From Verrucomicrobiota bacterium (GTDB lineage: Bacteria; Verrucomicrobiota; Verrucomicrobiia; Limisphaerales; J093), in assembly GCA_016716505.1 (NCBI GenBank), contig JADJWF010000004.1, forward strand, positions 620,001 to 684,000: 64,000 nt of DNA. Direction: 5' to 3'. Shown here piece by piece: positions 1 to 8,625 of the stretch. The notes under the pieces were generated by a model. That model was not told the origin of the DNA. It saw nothing but the letters and a program-made list of their open reading frames with translations, and searched no databases. Position numbers and translations under genes: made by a program. The first letter of the stretch is position 1. The number at the start of each line of letters is the position of its first letter.

Positions 1-238
1 CGACCAGCGTGTCCGCCTCCTCCAGCGTTGGGCTGCTCTTCTCGGTGGTGACCGTGTGCTTGAACTTCCCATGCACCGAGTCGTACTTCATCTGGTAGGC
101 GAAATAGTCGGCATCGGTCGAGATATCCACGACGGCGACGACGTCGAAATCCTTCCCCAGCAAACCCTGATCGCACAGGGCTTGGAACACCATGCGGCCG
201 ATGCGGCCGAATCCGTTGATTGCAATTTTCACAGGCAT
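1..238 (-). CDS. gap: Glyceraldehyde-3-phosphate dehydrogenase, N-terminal part (cut by window edge)
   Basis: Reading the minus strand from the ATG at 236-238 gives about 79 residues beginning MPVKIAINGFGRIGRMVFQ, the NAD-binding Rossmann start of type I GAPDH. DYFAYQMKYDSVHGKFKHTV follows, a segment typical of the family. The enzyme oxidises and phosphorylates glyceraldehyde-3-phosphate in glycolysis, in the cytoplasm. A purine-rich ribosome-binding site (GGAAAGGAAA on the minus strand, about 250-260) precedes the ATG. The catalytic-cysteine domain lies beyond base 1, so the gene's integrity cannot be judged. Confidence 0.95.
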   Translation of the reverse strand, partial: MPVKIAINGFGRIGRMVFQALCDQGLLGKDFDVVAVVDISTDADYFAYQMKYDSVHGKFKHTVTTEKSSPTLEEADTLV

Positions 239-413
239 AGTTCGATTTCCTTTCCACTTCGAGTTCGCCTAATCATGAAGCGACCAGGCAGAAGGAAGTT
301 TTCAGACCGCTGATTCAGGCGTCAAACAGATTCCCGGCGCTGGACGCCCGGCGGCGCGTGTGCGCACTGGCTTTCGGCTTGTCCGGCCGGGGCGGGCTTC
401 GCACTCTGACGCG

Positions 414-1571
414 GTGGCGGATGTCTCCCCATCGGGCCCCCCGCGCGAATCGCTGCTGGCGGCGGTCTATCGTGGTCAGCGCGTCTTTGTCACCGGCCAT
501 ACCGGTTTCAAGGGCGCATGGCTTTGTGAGTGGCTGCTCGCGCTGGGGGCGGAGGTGACGGGCTACAGCCTTGCGGCCCCCACCCTGCCCGCCCTGTCGG
601 ACCAACTGGGCCTCGCCCGTCGGCTGCGTCATTGCCACGCGGACCTGCGGGATCGCTCGCGGCTGGAGGCCGAACTGGCCGCGGCCCGCCCGGACTTCGT
701 GTTTCACCTCGCGGCGCAGTCTCTCGTCCGCGAGTCGTACCGGTCGCCGGTCGAGACGTTTGCGACGAACGTGATGGGCACGGTCCACCTGCTGGACGCG
801 CTGCGGCGCCTGGATCACCCCTGCGCAGTCGTGATCGTCACCAGCGACAAGTGTTACGAGAATCGGGACTGGCTCTACGGCTACCGCGAGGAAGACGCGC
901 TGGGGGGCCACGATCCTTACAGCGCCAGCAAGGGCGCGGCAGAGATCGCGGTGGCGTCCTGGCGCCGGTCTTTCTTCACCGACCACCCCGTCCGCATCGC
1001 CAGCGCCCGGGCCGGGAACGTGATCGGCGGTGGCGACTGGGCGAAGGACCGGATCGTGCCCGATTGCGTGCGGGCGCTGCGGGCGGGCGAACCGATCCCC
1101 GTTCGCAACAAGGTGGCCACCCGGCCGTGGCAGCACGTGCTCGAGCCGTTGTCCGGTTACCTGTGGCTGGCCGCTGTGCTGGCCCGGCCGGAGTTGCGTC
1201 CCTTCGGGGCCGCGCTGATGACGGCCGCCTTCAATTTCGGCCCCAACCATGACGCCAATCGGACCGTCGCCGAGCTGGTGGAGGAGGTTCTCCGCCATTG
1301 GCCCGGCCGTTGGGAGGACCGCAGTGATCCGCGGGCGCCGCACGAGGCGCGGCTCCTGCAACTGGCGACGGACAAGGCCCACGCGCTGCTCGGCTGGGCG
1401 CCGGTCTGGGGTTTCCGCGAGGCTGTGCGGGAGACGATCGCCTGGTACCGGCAGGCCGCCGGCGTCGAGGACGCGGAGACCATCCGGGCGTTGACGCAAG
1501 AGCAGATCACCCGCTACACGACTGCGGCCCGGGCTGCCGATCTGGCTTGGGCCGTCGCCCCGTGCCCCTGA
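414..1571 (+). CDS. rfbG: CDP-glucose 4,6-dehydratase
   Basis: Extended short-chain dehydrogenase that would convert CDP-glucose to CDP-4-keto-6-deoxyglucose, the entry step to 3,6-dideoxyhexoses. Visible are the nucleotide-binding motif TGHTGFKGAW (about residues 27-36), FHLAAQSLVRESY, IVTSDKCYEN, the catalytic YSASK in HDPYSASKGAAE, and RAGNVIGGGDWAKDRIVPD, which is characteristic of RfbG rather than RmlB. The length (385 aa from GTG 414; 403 from GTG 360) is slightly above the usual 355-360, so the extra N-terminus is doubtful. No ATG precedes the domain in frame and no clear ribosome-binding site is seen. First gene of the sugar operon; no cytidylyltransferase gene (rfbF) is beside it. 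Confidence 0.93.
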   Translation: MADVSPSGPPRESLLAAVYRGQRVFVTGHTGFKGAWLCEWLLALGAEVTGYSLAAPTLPALSDQLGLARRLRHCHADLRDRSRLEAELAAARPDFVFHLAAQSLVRESYRSPVETFATNVMGTVHLLDALRRLDHPCAVVIVTSDKCYENRDWLYGYREEDALGGHDPYSASKGAAEIAVASWRRSFFTDHPVRIASARAGNVIGGGDWAKDRIVPDCVRALRAGEPIPVRNKVATRPWQHVLEPLSGYLWLAAVLARPELRPFGAALMTAAFNFGPNHDANRTVAELVEEVLRHWPGRWEDRSDPRAPHEARLLQLATDKAHALLGWAPVWGFREAVRETIAWYRQAAGVEDAETIRALTQEQITRYTTAARAADLAWAVAPCP

Positions 1572-1621
1572 ACACCGATCGCCGCCGACCGCAGCTTTTC
1601 CCGAACAGCGAATTCCGCCGT

Positions 1622-2941
1622 ATGTCCGACCGCCGATCCCTCCGCCGTCAAATTCTCGACCTGGTCCGCCAATACCACGCTGCCGCGCCGACGAAGCCAT
1701 TCCGGCCCGGAGAGGACCTGGTGCGCTACGCCGGGCGGCATTTTGACGATCAGGAACTGACCGCGCTGGTGGACTCGTCCCTCGATTTCTGGCTTACCGC
1801 CGGCCGTTATGCCGACGAGTTCGAGGCCGGGCTCGCGGACTACCTGGGGCTCGAGAACGTGCTGCTGGTCAACTCCGGTTCCTCCGCGAACCTCGTGGCG
1901 TTCTCGACGCTGACCTCGCCGCGACTGCGCGACCGACAGGTGAAACCGGGCGACGAAGTCATCACAGTAGCCGCCGGCTTCCCCACCACGGTCAACCCGA
2001 TCATTCAAAACCGGGCTGTGCCGGTCTTCGTGGACGTGGAGCTCGGCACCTATGTGCCGAGCTTGGAGAAAATCGAGGCGGCGCTGAGCCCGCGGACCCG
2101 GGCCGTGATGATCGCGCACACGATGGGAGTGCCCTACGCCGTGCGCGAGTTGCGCGAGTGGTGCGACCAGCACCGGCTGTGGCTGATCGAGGACAATTGC
2201 GACGCGCTGGGCACGCGGTACGAAGGCCGGTTGACGGCCACGTTCGGCGACCTCGCCTCGTTCAGTTTCTATCCCGCCCACCACCTGACGATGGGTGAAG
2301 GCGGCGCGGTGGCGGCCGCCAATGAGGACCTCGCGCGCATCGCCCGAAGTTTCCGTGACTGGGGCCGCGACTGCTACTGCGCCGGCGGCGAGAGCAACAC
2401 CTGCGGCAAGCGGTTTGGTCAGCAATTTGGTTCGCTGCCGTTCGGCTACGATCACAAGTACGTGTACAGCCACATCGGCTACAACCTGAAGGTCACGGAC
2501 ATGCAGGCCGCCGTGGGGGTGGCGCAACTGCGGAAGCTGGACGAATTCATCGCTGCCCGAAAGCGCAACCATGCCGCGCTGGCCGCCGGACTGAAAAAAC
2601 ACGAGGCGCATCTGATCCTGCACGCCGCCACCCCCAAGAGCGACCCGTCCTGGTTCGGCTTCGTGATCACGGTCCGGCCGGAGGCCCCCTTCACGCGACT
2701 CGAGCTGGTGAACGCGCTCGAGGCGGCGCGCATCGAGACGCGCAATCTGTTTTGCGGCAATCTCCTCCGGCATCCCGCCTACGCGGGCATCGAGCATCGG
2801 GTGGTGGGCAGTTTGGCCAACAGTGATCTCATCACCACCAACACGTTTTTCATCGGCGTCTATCCCGGTCTGACGCCCGAGATGATCGCCCACGTGCTGG
2901 CGACGTTCGACGCCTTCATCGCAACGAGAACCGCCCGATGA
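1622..2941 (+). CDS. rfbH: CDP-4-dehydro-6-deoxyglucose 3-dehydratase (RfbH/E1 type)
   Basis: PMP-dependent, iron-sulfur dehydratase of the DegT fold that removes the C3 hydroxyl of CDP-4-keto-6-deoxyglucose. From ATG 1622 the protein is 439 aa. The Schiff-base lysine of aminotransferases is replaced by histidine (His220-His221 in SFYPAHHLTMGEGG), the hallmark of E1. The cysteines sit at 193, 251, 253 and 261, matching the described C-X57-C-X-C-X7-C [2Fe-2S] motif, which supports the chosen start. An in-frame GTG/ATG further upstream would add residues unlike the family. Its TGA overlaps the ATG of the next gene, indicating coupling to the reductase it needs. Confidence 0.95.
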   Translation: MSDRRSLRRQILDLVRQYHAAAPTKPFRPGEDLVRYAGRHFDDQELTALVDSSLDFWLTAGRYADEFEAGLADYLGLENVLLVNSGSSANLVAFSTLTSPRLRDRQVKPGDEVITVAAGFPTTVNPIIQNRAVPVFVDVELGTYVPSLEKIEAALSPRTRAVMIAHTMGVPYAVRELREWCDQHRLWLIEDNCDALGTRYEGRLTATFGDLASFSFYPAHHLTMGEGGAVAAANEDLARIARSFRDWGRDCYCAGGESNTCGKRFGQQFGSLPFGYDHKYVYSHIGYNLKVTDMQAAVGVAQLRKLDEFIAARKRNHAALAAGLKKHEAHLILHAATPKSDPSWFGFVITVRPEAPFTRLELVNALEAARIETRNLFCGNLLRHPAYAGIEHRVVGSLANSDLITTNTFFIGVYPGLTPEMIAHVLATFDAFIATRTAR

Positions 2942-3675
2942 GCACCCCCCGCAAACTGCGCTGCGCCGTGGCGTCGGTCACCGACCATGGCGGCCGCGTG
3001 TACACGGTGGACCTGGTGCCGGAGTCGCCCGTGCCCGCGTTTCGACCGGGGCAGTTCCTCCATCTCACGGTGGACGATTACGACCCCGCCGGGTTCTGGC
3101 CCGAGTCGCGGGTGTTTTCGATCGCCAGCTCGCCGCGAGACCGCCGTCGCCTGCGAATTTGCTACTCCGTCAAAGGCCGGTACACCGCGCGGATGGAACA
3201 GAGCCTGCGGCCGGGGAGCGAGGTCTGGGTGAAGCTGCCGTATGGCGACTTTGTGATTGATCCCACCGCAGATGCCGTGCTGATCGCGGGCGGCACGGGG
3301 ATCAGCGCCTTCACCGCGTTCATCGAGGCGTTGGAGTCGGCCGGCCCGCAGCAAGTGCTGCTCGTGTACGGCGCGCGGTCTCCGGGCTTGCTGCTGTTTC
3401 CCGACCTGATCGCCCGGCAACTCGAGCGCGTGCCCGGCTTCGCGGCCGTCTTCTTCGCGGAAGCGGACGCCGGGGCTCTGGACGAGCGCCTCGCGGCTCG
3501 CGCGCCCTGCCTTCCCGGGCGGGTTTCCGTGGCCGCCCTGTGGGAACGCTTTCCAACCGTCCCCGGACGGGTCTTTTATCTTTCCGGCCCGCCTGCCATG
3601 CTGAAGGCGCTCGGCAGCGATCTGACGGCGCGGGGCGTGCCGCCCGACCGCGTGCGGACCGATGCTTGGGAATGA
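2938..3675 (+). CDS. Flavin oxidoreductase partner of RfbH, lacking the ferredoxin domain
   Basis: Ferredoxin-NADP reductase-fold protein of 245 aa: an FAD-binding barrel with RVFSIASS (about 58-65), an NAD(P)-binding half with LIAGGTGISAFTAFIEAL (about 115-132), and YLSGPPAMLKALG near the C-terminus. It most probably passes electrons from NAD(P)H to the RfbH dehydratase, like DdhD/AscD (E3). E3 proteins are about 330 aa and carry an N-terminal plant-type [2Fe-2S] domain with a four-cysteine cluster. Here that domain is absent and only scattered cysteines remain, so a separate electron carrier is inferred. Starts at ATG 2938, overlapping the rfbH stop. Confidence 0.85.
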   Translation: MSTPRKLRCAVASVTDHGGRVYTVDLVPESPVPAFRPGQFLHLTVDDYDPAGFWPESRVFSIASSPRDRRRLRICYSVKGRYTARMEQSLRPGSEVWVKLPYGDFVIDPTADAVLIAGGTGISAFTAFIEALESAGPQQVLLVYGARSPGLLLFPDLIARQLERVPGFAAVFFAEADAGALDERLAARAPCLPGRVSVAALWERFPTVPGRVFYLSGPPAMLKALGSDLTARGVPPDRVRTDAWE

Positions 3676-3702
3676 GTCGCTGTGCGGCCCGTATTTTGAC
3701 CC

Positions 3703-5508
3703 ATGACTGAATCCAATGCTTCCGCGCGCTTCAGCGCGGTGTACCGGCGCGCGGTGCGCGAGAATTTCAACTTCCTCAAGCGCACCGCCCGCGTGGCCGA
3801 TGCCTTCGCCAAGGCCATTCCGTTCACCGGTCCGGACGGCGTGTTGCTGCCGGTCTGTGACCTCCACGCCACGGACGCTGCGCTGATCGAAGTGCTGGCC
3901 CGCTGGCGCGCGGAGAACGCCAGCGCCTATCCCACCCGCTTCCCGGTGACGCTGGAAGGCACGGCGGCCTGGCTGCGCGATAAGCTGCTGGCGGTCGAGG
4001 ACCGGCTGCTCTTCCTGGTGCTGGACCGGTACGGCCATCCGGTGGGCCATCTCGGTTTTGCCAACGCGCTCAACGATGCCGGCCTGATGGAGGTGGACAA
4101 CGTGATTCGCGGCGTGAAGGCCGGCAACCCCGGCATCATGCGCGCCGCGATGCGCGCCCTGCTCAAGTGGGCTCACGAGGTGATCGGACCCACGGGCTTC
4201 TTCCTCCGGGTGCTCGAGGACAATCCCCACGCCATCGCCTTTTACCGCGATCTCGGGTTCGTGGACGCGGAACGGCAGCCCCTGCGCCAGCAGACGCGCG
4301 GCGAGGTGGTCTCGTTGGTGCCGCGGCCGGCCGATGACACTGCCCCGCCGGACAACTGTTTCCTCCGCATGACCTATGCGCCCGGCGACCCGACGGTGGG
4401 CCAGGAAATGATTTTGACCGCCGGGCCGTCCATCTCCGCCCGGGAGGCCTTTTACACCTGGGACGCCGCCCGCAACGGCTGGAACCATCAGTGGAGTCAT
4501 TACCTGACGCGCTTCCAGGAAGCGTTCGCCGCGTACGTGGGCACGAAGCACGCGCTGGCCACGTCGAGCTGCACCGGCGCGCTGCACTTGGCGCTGGCGG
4601 CCCTGGGGATCGGGCCGGGCGACGAAGTGATCGTGCCCGACATCACCTGGGTGGCGACCGCCAACGCGGTGCTCTACGTCGGCGCGACGCCCATCTTTGC
4701 CGACATCGAGCCGGACACGTGGTGTCTCGACCCGAAGTCATTCGAGGCGAAAATCACCCCGCGCACCCGGGCCGTGATGCCCGTCCACCTTTACGGCCAT
4801 CCGGCGCGGATGGACCAGATCGTGGACATTGCCCGGAAGCACCGGCTCTTCATCGTGGAGGATGCGGCACCGGCGATCGGCGCCGAGTGGCAGGGCCGGA
4901 AGACCGGCACCTTCGGCGACATTGCCTGCTTCAGCTTCCAGGGCGCGAAGCTGGTCGTCAGCGGCGAGGGCGGCATGCTGGTGACCAACGACACGGCCCT
5001 GTACGAGCGGGTGTATGCGCTCTGGGACCAGGGCCGCAAGCCGGGCACCTTCTGGATCCAGTCGAACGGCCTCAAGTACAAGATGGCGAACGTCCAGGCG
5101 GCGGTCGGTCTCGGCCAGTTGGAACGCGTGGATGAATTGATCGAAATGAAGCGCCGCATCTTCGGCTGGTACGCGGAGGGCCTGGCCGGCGTGCCGCACG
5201 TGAAGCTGAACTTCGAGGTGGCCGGCGCCCGGAGCATTTACTGGATGAGCAGCCTCGAACTCGACACCGCCGCGCCGCTGTCCCGCGATCAGTTGCGCGA
5301 CGCGCTCAAGAAGCGCAACGTGGATACCCGGCCCGTGTTCCCGGCGATCAGCCAGTACTCGATCTGGCCTGTGAAGCAGGAACCGCAACCCGTGGCCCGG
5401 CGCATCGGTGACCAGGCGATCAACCTTCCCAGCGGCGTTTGCCTCCGCCGGTCGCAGGTGGACTACGTCTGCCGCGCCATCCGCGAGGTCCTCGCCGGTG
5501 CGGCCTGA
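3703..5508 (+). CDS. GNAT acetyltransferase - DegT sugar aminotransferase fusion
   Basis: A 601-aa two-domain protein. Residues about 20-215 resemble a GNAT N-acyltransferase (FLVLDRYGHPVGHLGFANA, then EDNPHAIAFYRDLGF, the usual acetyl-CoA-binding end). Residues about 235-600 are a DegT/DnrJ/EryC1 PLP aminotransferase: TSSCTGALHLALAALGIGPG, FIVEDAAPAIGA, and FQGAKLVVSGEGG with the Schiff-base lysine Lys416. It would transaminate a keto-sugar nucleotide and acylate the new amine. Unlike RfbH upstream, this copy keeps the lysine, so aminotransfer is expected. Substrate is inferred from context only. The gene lies 27 bp after the reductase and 8 bp before the transketolase gene. Confidence 0.88.
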   Translation: MTESNASARFSAVYRRAVRENFNFLKRTARVADAFAKAIPFTGPDGVLLPVCDLHATDAALIEVLARWRAENASAYPTRFPVTLEGTAAWLRDKLLAVEDRLLFLVLDRYGHPVGHLGFANALNDAGLMEVDNVIRGVKAGNPGIMRAAMRALLKWAHEVIGPTGFFLRVLEDNPHAIAFYRDLGFVDAERQPLRQQTRGEVVSLVPRPADDTAPPDNCFLRMTYAPGDPTVGQEMILTAGPSISAREAFYTWDAARNGWNHQWSHYLTRFQEAFAAYVGTKHALATSSCTGALHLALAALGIGPGDEVIVPDITWVATANAVLYVGATPIFADIEPDTWCLDPKSFEAKITPRTRAVMPVHLYGHPARMDQIVDIARKHRLFIVEDAAPAIGAEWQGRKTGTFGDIACFSFQGAKLVVSGEGGMLVTNDTALYERVYALWDQGRKPGTFWIQSNGLKYKMANVQAAVGLGQLERVDELIEMKRRIFGWYAEGLAGVPHVKLNFEVAGARSIYWMSSLELDTAAPLSRDQLRDALKKRNVDTRPVFPAISQYSIWPVKQEPQPVARRIGDQAINLPSGVCLRRSQVDYVCRAIREVLAGAA

Positions 5509-5516
5509 GTTCACCC

Positions 5517-6332
5517 ATGGCAACGGCTTCCAGCGTTGAACTGGCCCGCCGGGCCCGTGCCCTCGCTGTGCAGATGGTCGCGCGCGCGAAGGCATCGCAC
5601 ATCGGCGGCGCGCTTTCGATGGCCGATCTGCTGGCCGTGCTGTACACGGAGGTGCTCAACGTCCGCCCGCACGACCCGGCATGGCCCGAACGCGACCGCT
5701 TTCTGCTCAGCAAAGGCCACGCCTGCACCGCCCTTTACGCAACCCTCGCCCTCCGCGGTTTTTTTCCGGTGGAAGAGCTGGAGGAGTACGGACGCGATGG
5801 CTCGCGCCTGATGGCCCACGTGAGCCACCGGGTTCCGGGGGTTGAGTTCTCCACAGGATCGCTGGGACATGCCCTGCCGTTTGGCCTGGGGCTCGCGCTG
5901 GGGGCCCGCTGGCGGGCGGCTCGCCACCGTGTGTTTGTGCTGGTCAGCGACGGCGAGCTGGACGAAGGCTCAAACTGGGAGGCGATTCTCTTCGCGCCCC
6001 AGCACGGTCTCGACAACCTCACACTCCTGGTGGACTACAACCGCATTCAAAGCCTGGGCGCCGTCGCCGAGGTGCTTGACCTCGCGCCCCTCGCCGACAA
6101 GTTCCGCGCTTTCCGCTGGGCGGTCCGGGAGGTGGACGGTCACGACCACAGCCAGCTCCGCGACGCGCTCACCCGTCTGCCGGCAGAACCCGGCCGGCCG
6201 ACGGTGATCCTCGCCCACACGATCAAGGGCAAGGGCGTGAGCTACATGGAAGACCAGTTGCTGTGGCACTACAAATCGCCGGACGCGGCGCAACTGGCGC
6301 AGGCGCTGGCCGAGCTCGGGGATCACCGGTGA
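5517..6332 (+). CDS. Transketolase-like protein, N-terminal (pyrophosphate-binding) subunit
   Basis: A 271-aa ThDP-binding protein equal to the first third of transketolase: RAKASHIGGALSMADLLAVL, FLLSKGHACTALYA, GSLGHALPFGLGLALGARW, and the ThDP/metal motif SDGELDEGSNWEA, which has Ser where Gly is usual. It works as a heteromer with the next gene. Placement between nucleotide-sugar genes suggests transfer of a two-carbon unit onto a keto-sugar nucleotide rather than the pentose-phosphate pathway; that is inference. ATG 5517 was chosen, 8 bp after the previous stop, over an upstream start that overlaps the aminotransferase. Its TGA overlaps the next start. Confidence 0.88.
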   Translation: MATASSVELARRARALAVQMVARAKASHIGGALSMADLLAVLYTEVLNVRPHDPAWPERDRFLLSKGHACTALYATLALRGFFPVEELEEYGRDGSRLMAHVSHRVPGVEFSTGSLGHALPFGLGLALGARWRAARHRVFVLVSDGELDEGSNWEAILFAPQHGLDNLTLLVDYNRIQSLGAVAEVLDLAPLADKFRAFRWAVREVDGHDHSQLRDALTRLPAEPGRPTVILAHTIKGKGVSYMEDQLLWHYKSPDAAQLAQALAELGDHR

Positions 6333-7234
6333 GAACGGCCTTCATCCAGGAGTTCATCCGTCAGGCGCGGGAGCATCCTGACCTGTTTCTCGTGGTGGGC
6401 GATCTCGGCTTCAGCGTCGTCGAGCCATTTGCGGCGGAGTTTCCCGACCGGTTCCTCAACGCCGGCGTGGCGGAGCAAAACATGACCGGGCTGGCCGCCG
6501 GCCTGGCCGCGAGCGGGTACCACGTGTTCACCTACTCGATCGCCAACTTCCCCACGCTCCGGTGCCTCGAACAGATTCGCAACGACGTCTGCTACCACGG
6601 CCTGCCCGTGACGGTGGTCTCCGTAGGGGCGGGGCTGTCCTACGGCAACCTCGGCTACTCGCATCACGCCGTACAGGACCTCGGCATCCTGCGGACGCTC
6701 GGCGAATTAACGGTCCTCTCGCCGGCCGACCCCGGCGAAACCCGCGCGTGCGTGCGGTGGCTGGCCAACCACCCGGGCCCGTCCTATCTGCGCCTCGGCA
6801 AAGCGGGGGAGCCGGAGTTGCACGCGGAGCAGCCGTTGGAACCGGTACCGGTCAAGGTGCTTGACGGCAACGCGGAGGTCGCCTTGGTGGCGACGGGTTC
6901 CGTGTTGAAGTCCGCGCTCGAGGCGGCGCGCGCGGTACACGCCGAGGGGTGGCAGGTCCCGGTGTTCTCCTGTCCGTGGCTTCAACCGGCGGACGAGCGT
7001 TGGACGGCGGCGCTGGCCGGTTTTCGGTGCCTCTTGGCGGTGGAAGAACACGTCGCTGCGGGCGGCCTGGCGAGTTTGTTGCGGGACGCGCTGCCGCCGG
7101 CCGCCGAGGTTCGCGGTCTCGCGGTGCCGTTGGCGGTGACGCGGCAGGTCGGCTCGCAGGAGTATCTGCGACGGCAGGCGGGGCTCGATGCGGCGGGCGT
7201 GCTGGCGCGGTTGCGGGCGTGGCGCACGGGATGA
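6329..7234 (+). CDS. Transketolase-like protein, C-terminal (pyrimidine-binding) subunit
   Basis: A 301-aa protein holding the pyrimidine-binding and C-terminal domains of transketolase. It has FLNAGVAEQNMTGLAAGLAA with the conserved catalytic Glu in AEQ, YSIANFPTLRCLEQIRND, and GNLGYSHHAVQDLGILR. The GTG at 6329 overlaps the TGA of the N-terminal subunit (GTGA), so the two halves are translationally coupled and probably assemble into one enzyme. Split transketolases of this kind occur in surface-polysaccharide clusters as well as in central metabolism. Context here favours the former. Confidence 0.88.
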   Translation: MRTAFIQEFIRQAREHPDLFLVVGDLGFSVVEPFAAEFPDRFLNAGVAEQNMTGLAAGLAASGYHVFTYSIANFPTLRCLEQIRNDVCYHGLPVTVVSVGAGLSYGNLGYSHHAVQDLGILRTLGELTVLSPADPGETRACVRWLANHPGPSYLRLGKAGEPELHAEQPLEPVPVKVLDGNAEVALVATGSVLKSALEAARAVHAEGWQVPVFSCPWLQPADERWTAALAGFRCLLAVEEHVAAGGLASLLRDALPPAAEVRGLAVPLAVTRQVGSQEYLRRQAGLDAAGVLARLRAWRTG

Positions 7235-8616
7235 AGGCCGCAGTGCAGGCGATCAATCGCTGGCTCGGCCTGGATCGCGCCATCTTCAACGTCATGCTGG
7301 GCCGGCTGTGGTCCTTCGTCGCCGGGCCGGTGACTATTCTGCTGGTTGGCACGCTCTTCACGAAGGAGGAGCAGGGGTATTTCTACACGTTCGCCGGTCT
7401 CCTGGGGTTGCAGGTGTTTCTGGAACTCGGTTTCAGCCAGGGCGTCATCCAGTTCGCCAGCCATGAGTACGCCCGGCTGGCGCTCAACGCCGACGGCCGT
7501 CTCACCGGAGATGCCGCCTCACGCGCGCGCCTCCTGGCGCTGGCCCGGTTGGTAGTGCGTTGGTACGGCGTGCTCGCGGTTCTGCTCGTGCTGCTGGTGG
7601 GTCCGGTCGGGCATTGGTTCCTTGCGCGCGCGGGCGGCGGCCCGGCGTGGGAACTCCCTTGGTGGCTGTTGATCAGCCTCGCGGCGGCAAACCTGTTCAC
7701 CCAGGGCGTGTGGTTTCTCCTCGAAGGCTGCAATCAGGTGGCCTACGTCAATGGCTATCGGGTCGCCAGTCAGGTGGCGGGCCACGTGGTCACCTGGCTG
7801 GCCATCCTCGGCCGGCTGGGCCTGTGGGCGGCGGGCCTGGCGGTCGCCGCGAATGTGCTGGTGAGCGTCACCCTGCTGGCCCGGCACTGGCGCGGCTTCC
7901 TGCGCGAGATCTGGCATGCGCCGCCGACGCCGGTGGGCCCGGTGTTGCGGGAAGTGTGGCCCTTCCAATGGCGCATGGCCCTGAGCGCCTGCAGCGGGTT
8001 CCTCATCTTCAATCTCTTCAGCCCGGCGGTCTTTCATTTCCGCGGCGCGGAGGAAGCGGGCCGGATGGGCATGACCTGGCAGGTGGTGTTTTCGATCTCG
8101 GTGCTCGCGGGCGCCTGGGTCAGCACCAAGGCGCCGCAATTCGGCATGTTGATCAGCCGGCGCGAGTTCGCGGCCTTGGACACGCTGTTTCGCCGGGTGG
8201 CGACGCAGGCGGTGCTGATCTGCGCGGTGGTGAGCCTCGCAGCGTGGACCGTGGTGGTGTTGATTCAGGGGCGGCTGGCGCTGGGCGAGCGCTTCCTCGA
8301 CCCGCTCTCCTTCGGCCTGCTGCTGCTCGCGGCCACGGTCAACCAAGTGACATTCGCGCAAGCGTACTTCCTCCGCGCGCACAAGCAGGAACCGTTCATG
8401 GTTCTGTCCGTGCTGAACGGGCTGGTCACCGCCGGCGGGGTGGTCCTCGCCACGCCCGCACTGGGCGCGCTGGGCACCTGCCTCGCGTACACTGCCGTGC
8501 AAATCCTCATCGTGCCGTTCGCCACCCGCGTCTTCCTCCGCAAACGCGCGGACTGGCGGCGAACCGCGGCATCCGCTACAACCTCCGCCGCCTCGTCGGA
8601 CGCCGGCGGAGCCTGA
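7231..8616 (+). CDS. Polysaccharide flippase, MATE/MOP superfamily (Wzx-like)
   Basis: A 461-aa polytopic membrane protein with about 10-12 hydrophobic segments across its length, e.g. LWSFVAGPVTILLVGTLF near the N-terminus and VLLVLLVGPVGHWFLA after about residue 115. The fold and size fit lipid-linked oligosaccharide flippases such as Wzx/RfbX. It starts at ATG 7231, overlapping the transketolase stop by 4 bases. Position between sugar-nucleotide enzymes and a glycosyltransferase supports a role in moving a lipid-linked repeat unit across the inner membrane. Substrate is unknown. Confidence 0.8.
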   Translation: MKAAVQAINRWLGLDRAIFNVMLGRLWSFVAGPVTILLVGTLFTKEEQGYFYTFAGLLGLQVFLELGFSQGVIQFASHEYARLALNADGRLTGDAASRARLLALARLVVRWYGVLAVLLVLLVGPVGHWFLARAGGGPAWELPWWLLISLAAANLFTQGVWFLLEGCNQVAYVNGYRVASQVAGHVVTWLAILGRLGLWAAGLAVAANVLVSVTLLARHWRGFLREIWHAPPTPVGPVLREVWPFQWRMALSACSGFLIFNLFSPAVFHFRGAEEAGRMGMTWQVVFSISVLAGAWVSTKAPQFGMLISRREFAALDTLFRRVATQAVLICAVVSLAAWTVVVLIQGRLALGERFLDPLSFGLLLLAATVNQVTFAQAYFLRAHKQEPFMVLSVLNGLVTAGGVVLATPALGALGTCLAYTAVQILIVPFATRVFLRKRADWRRTAASATTSAASSDAGGA

Positions 8617-8625
8617 GCCTTCACC

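Noticed and set aside
315..1700. Long minus-strand open frame opposite rfbG, and many like it across the window
   Set aside because: Antisense shadow of a recognised gene caused by high GC; Arg/Gly/His-rich translation without motifs.
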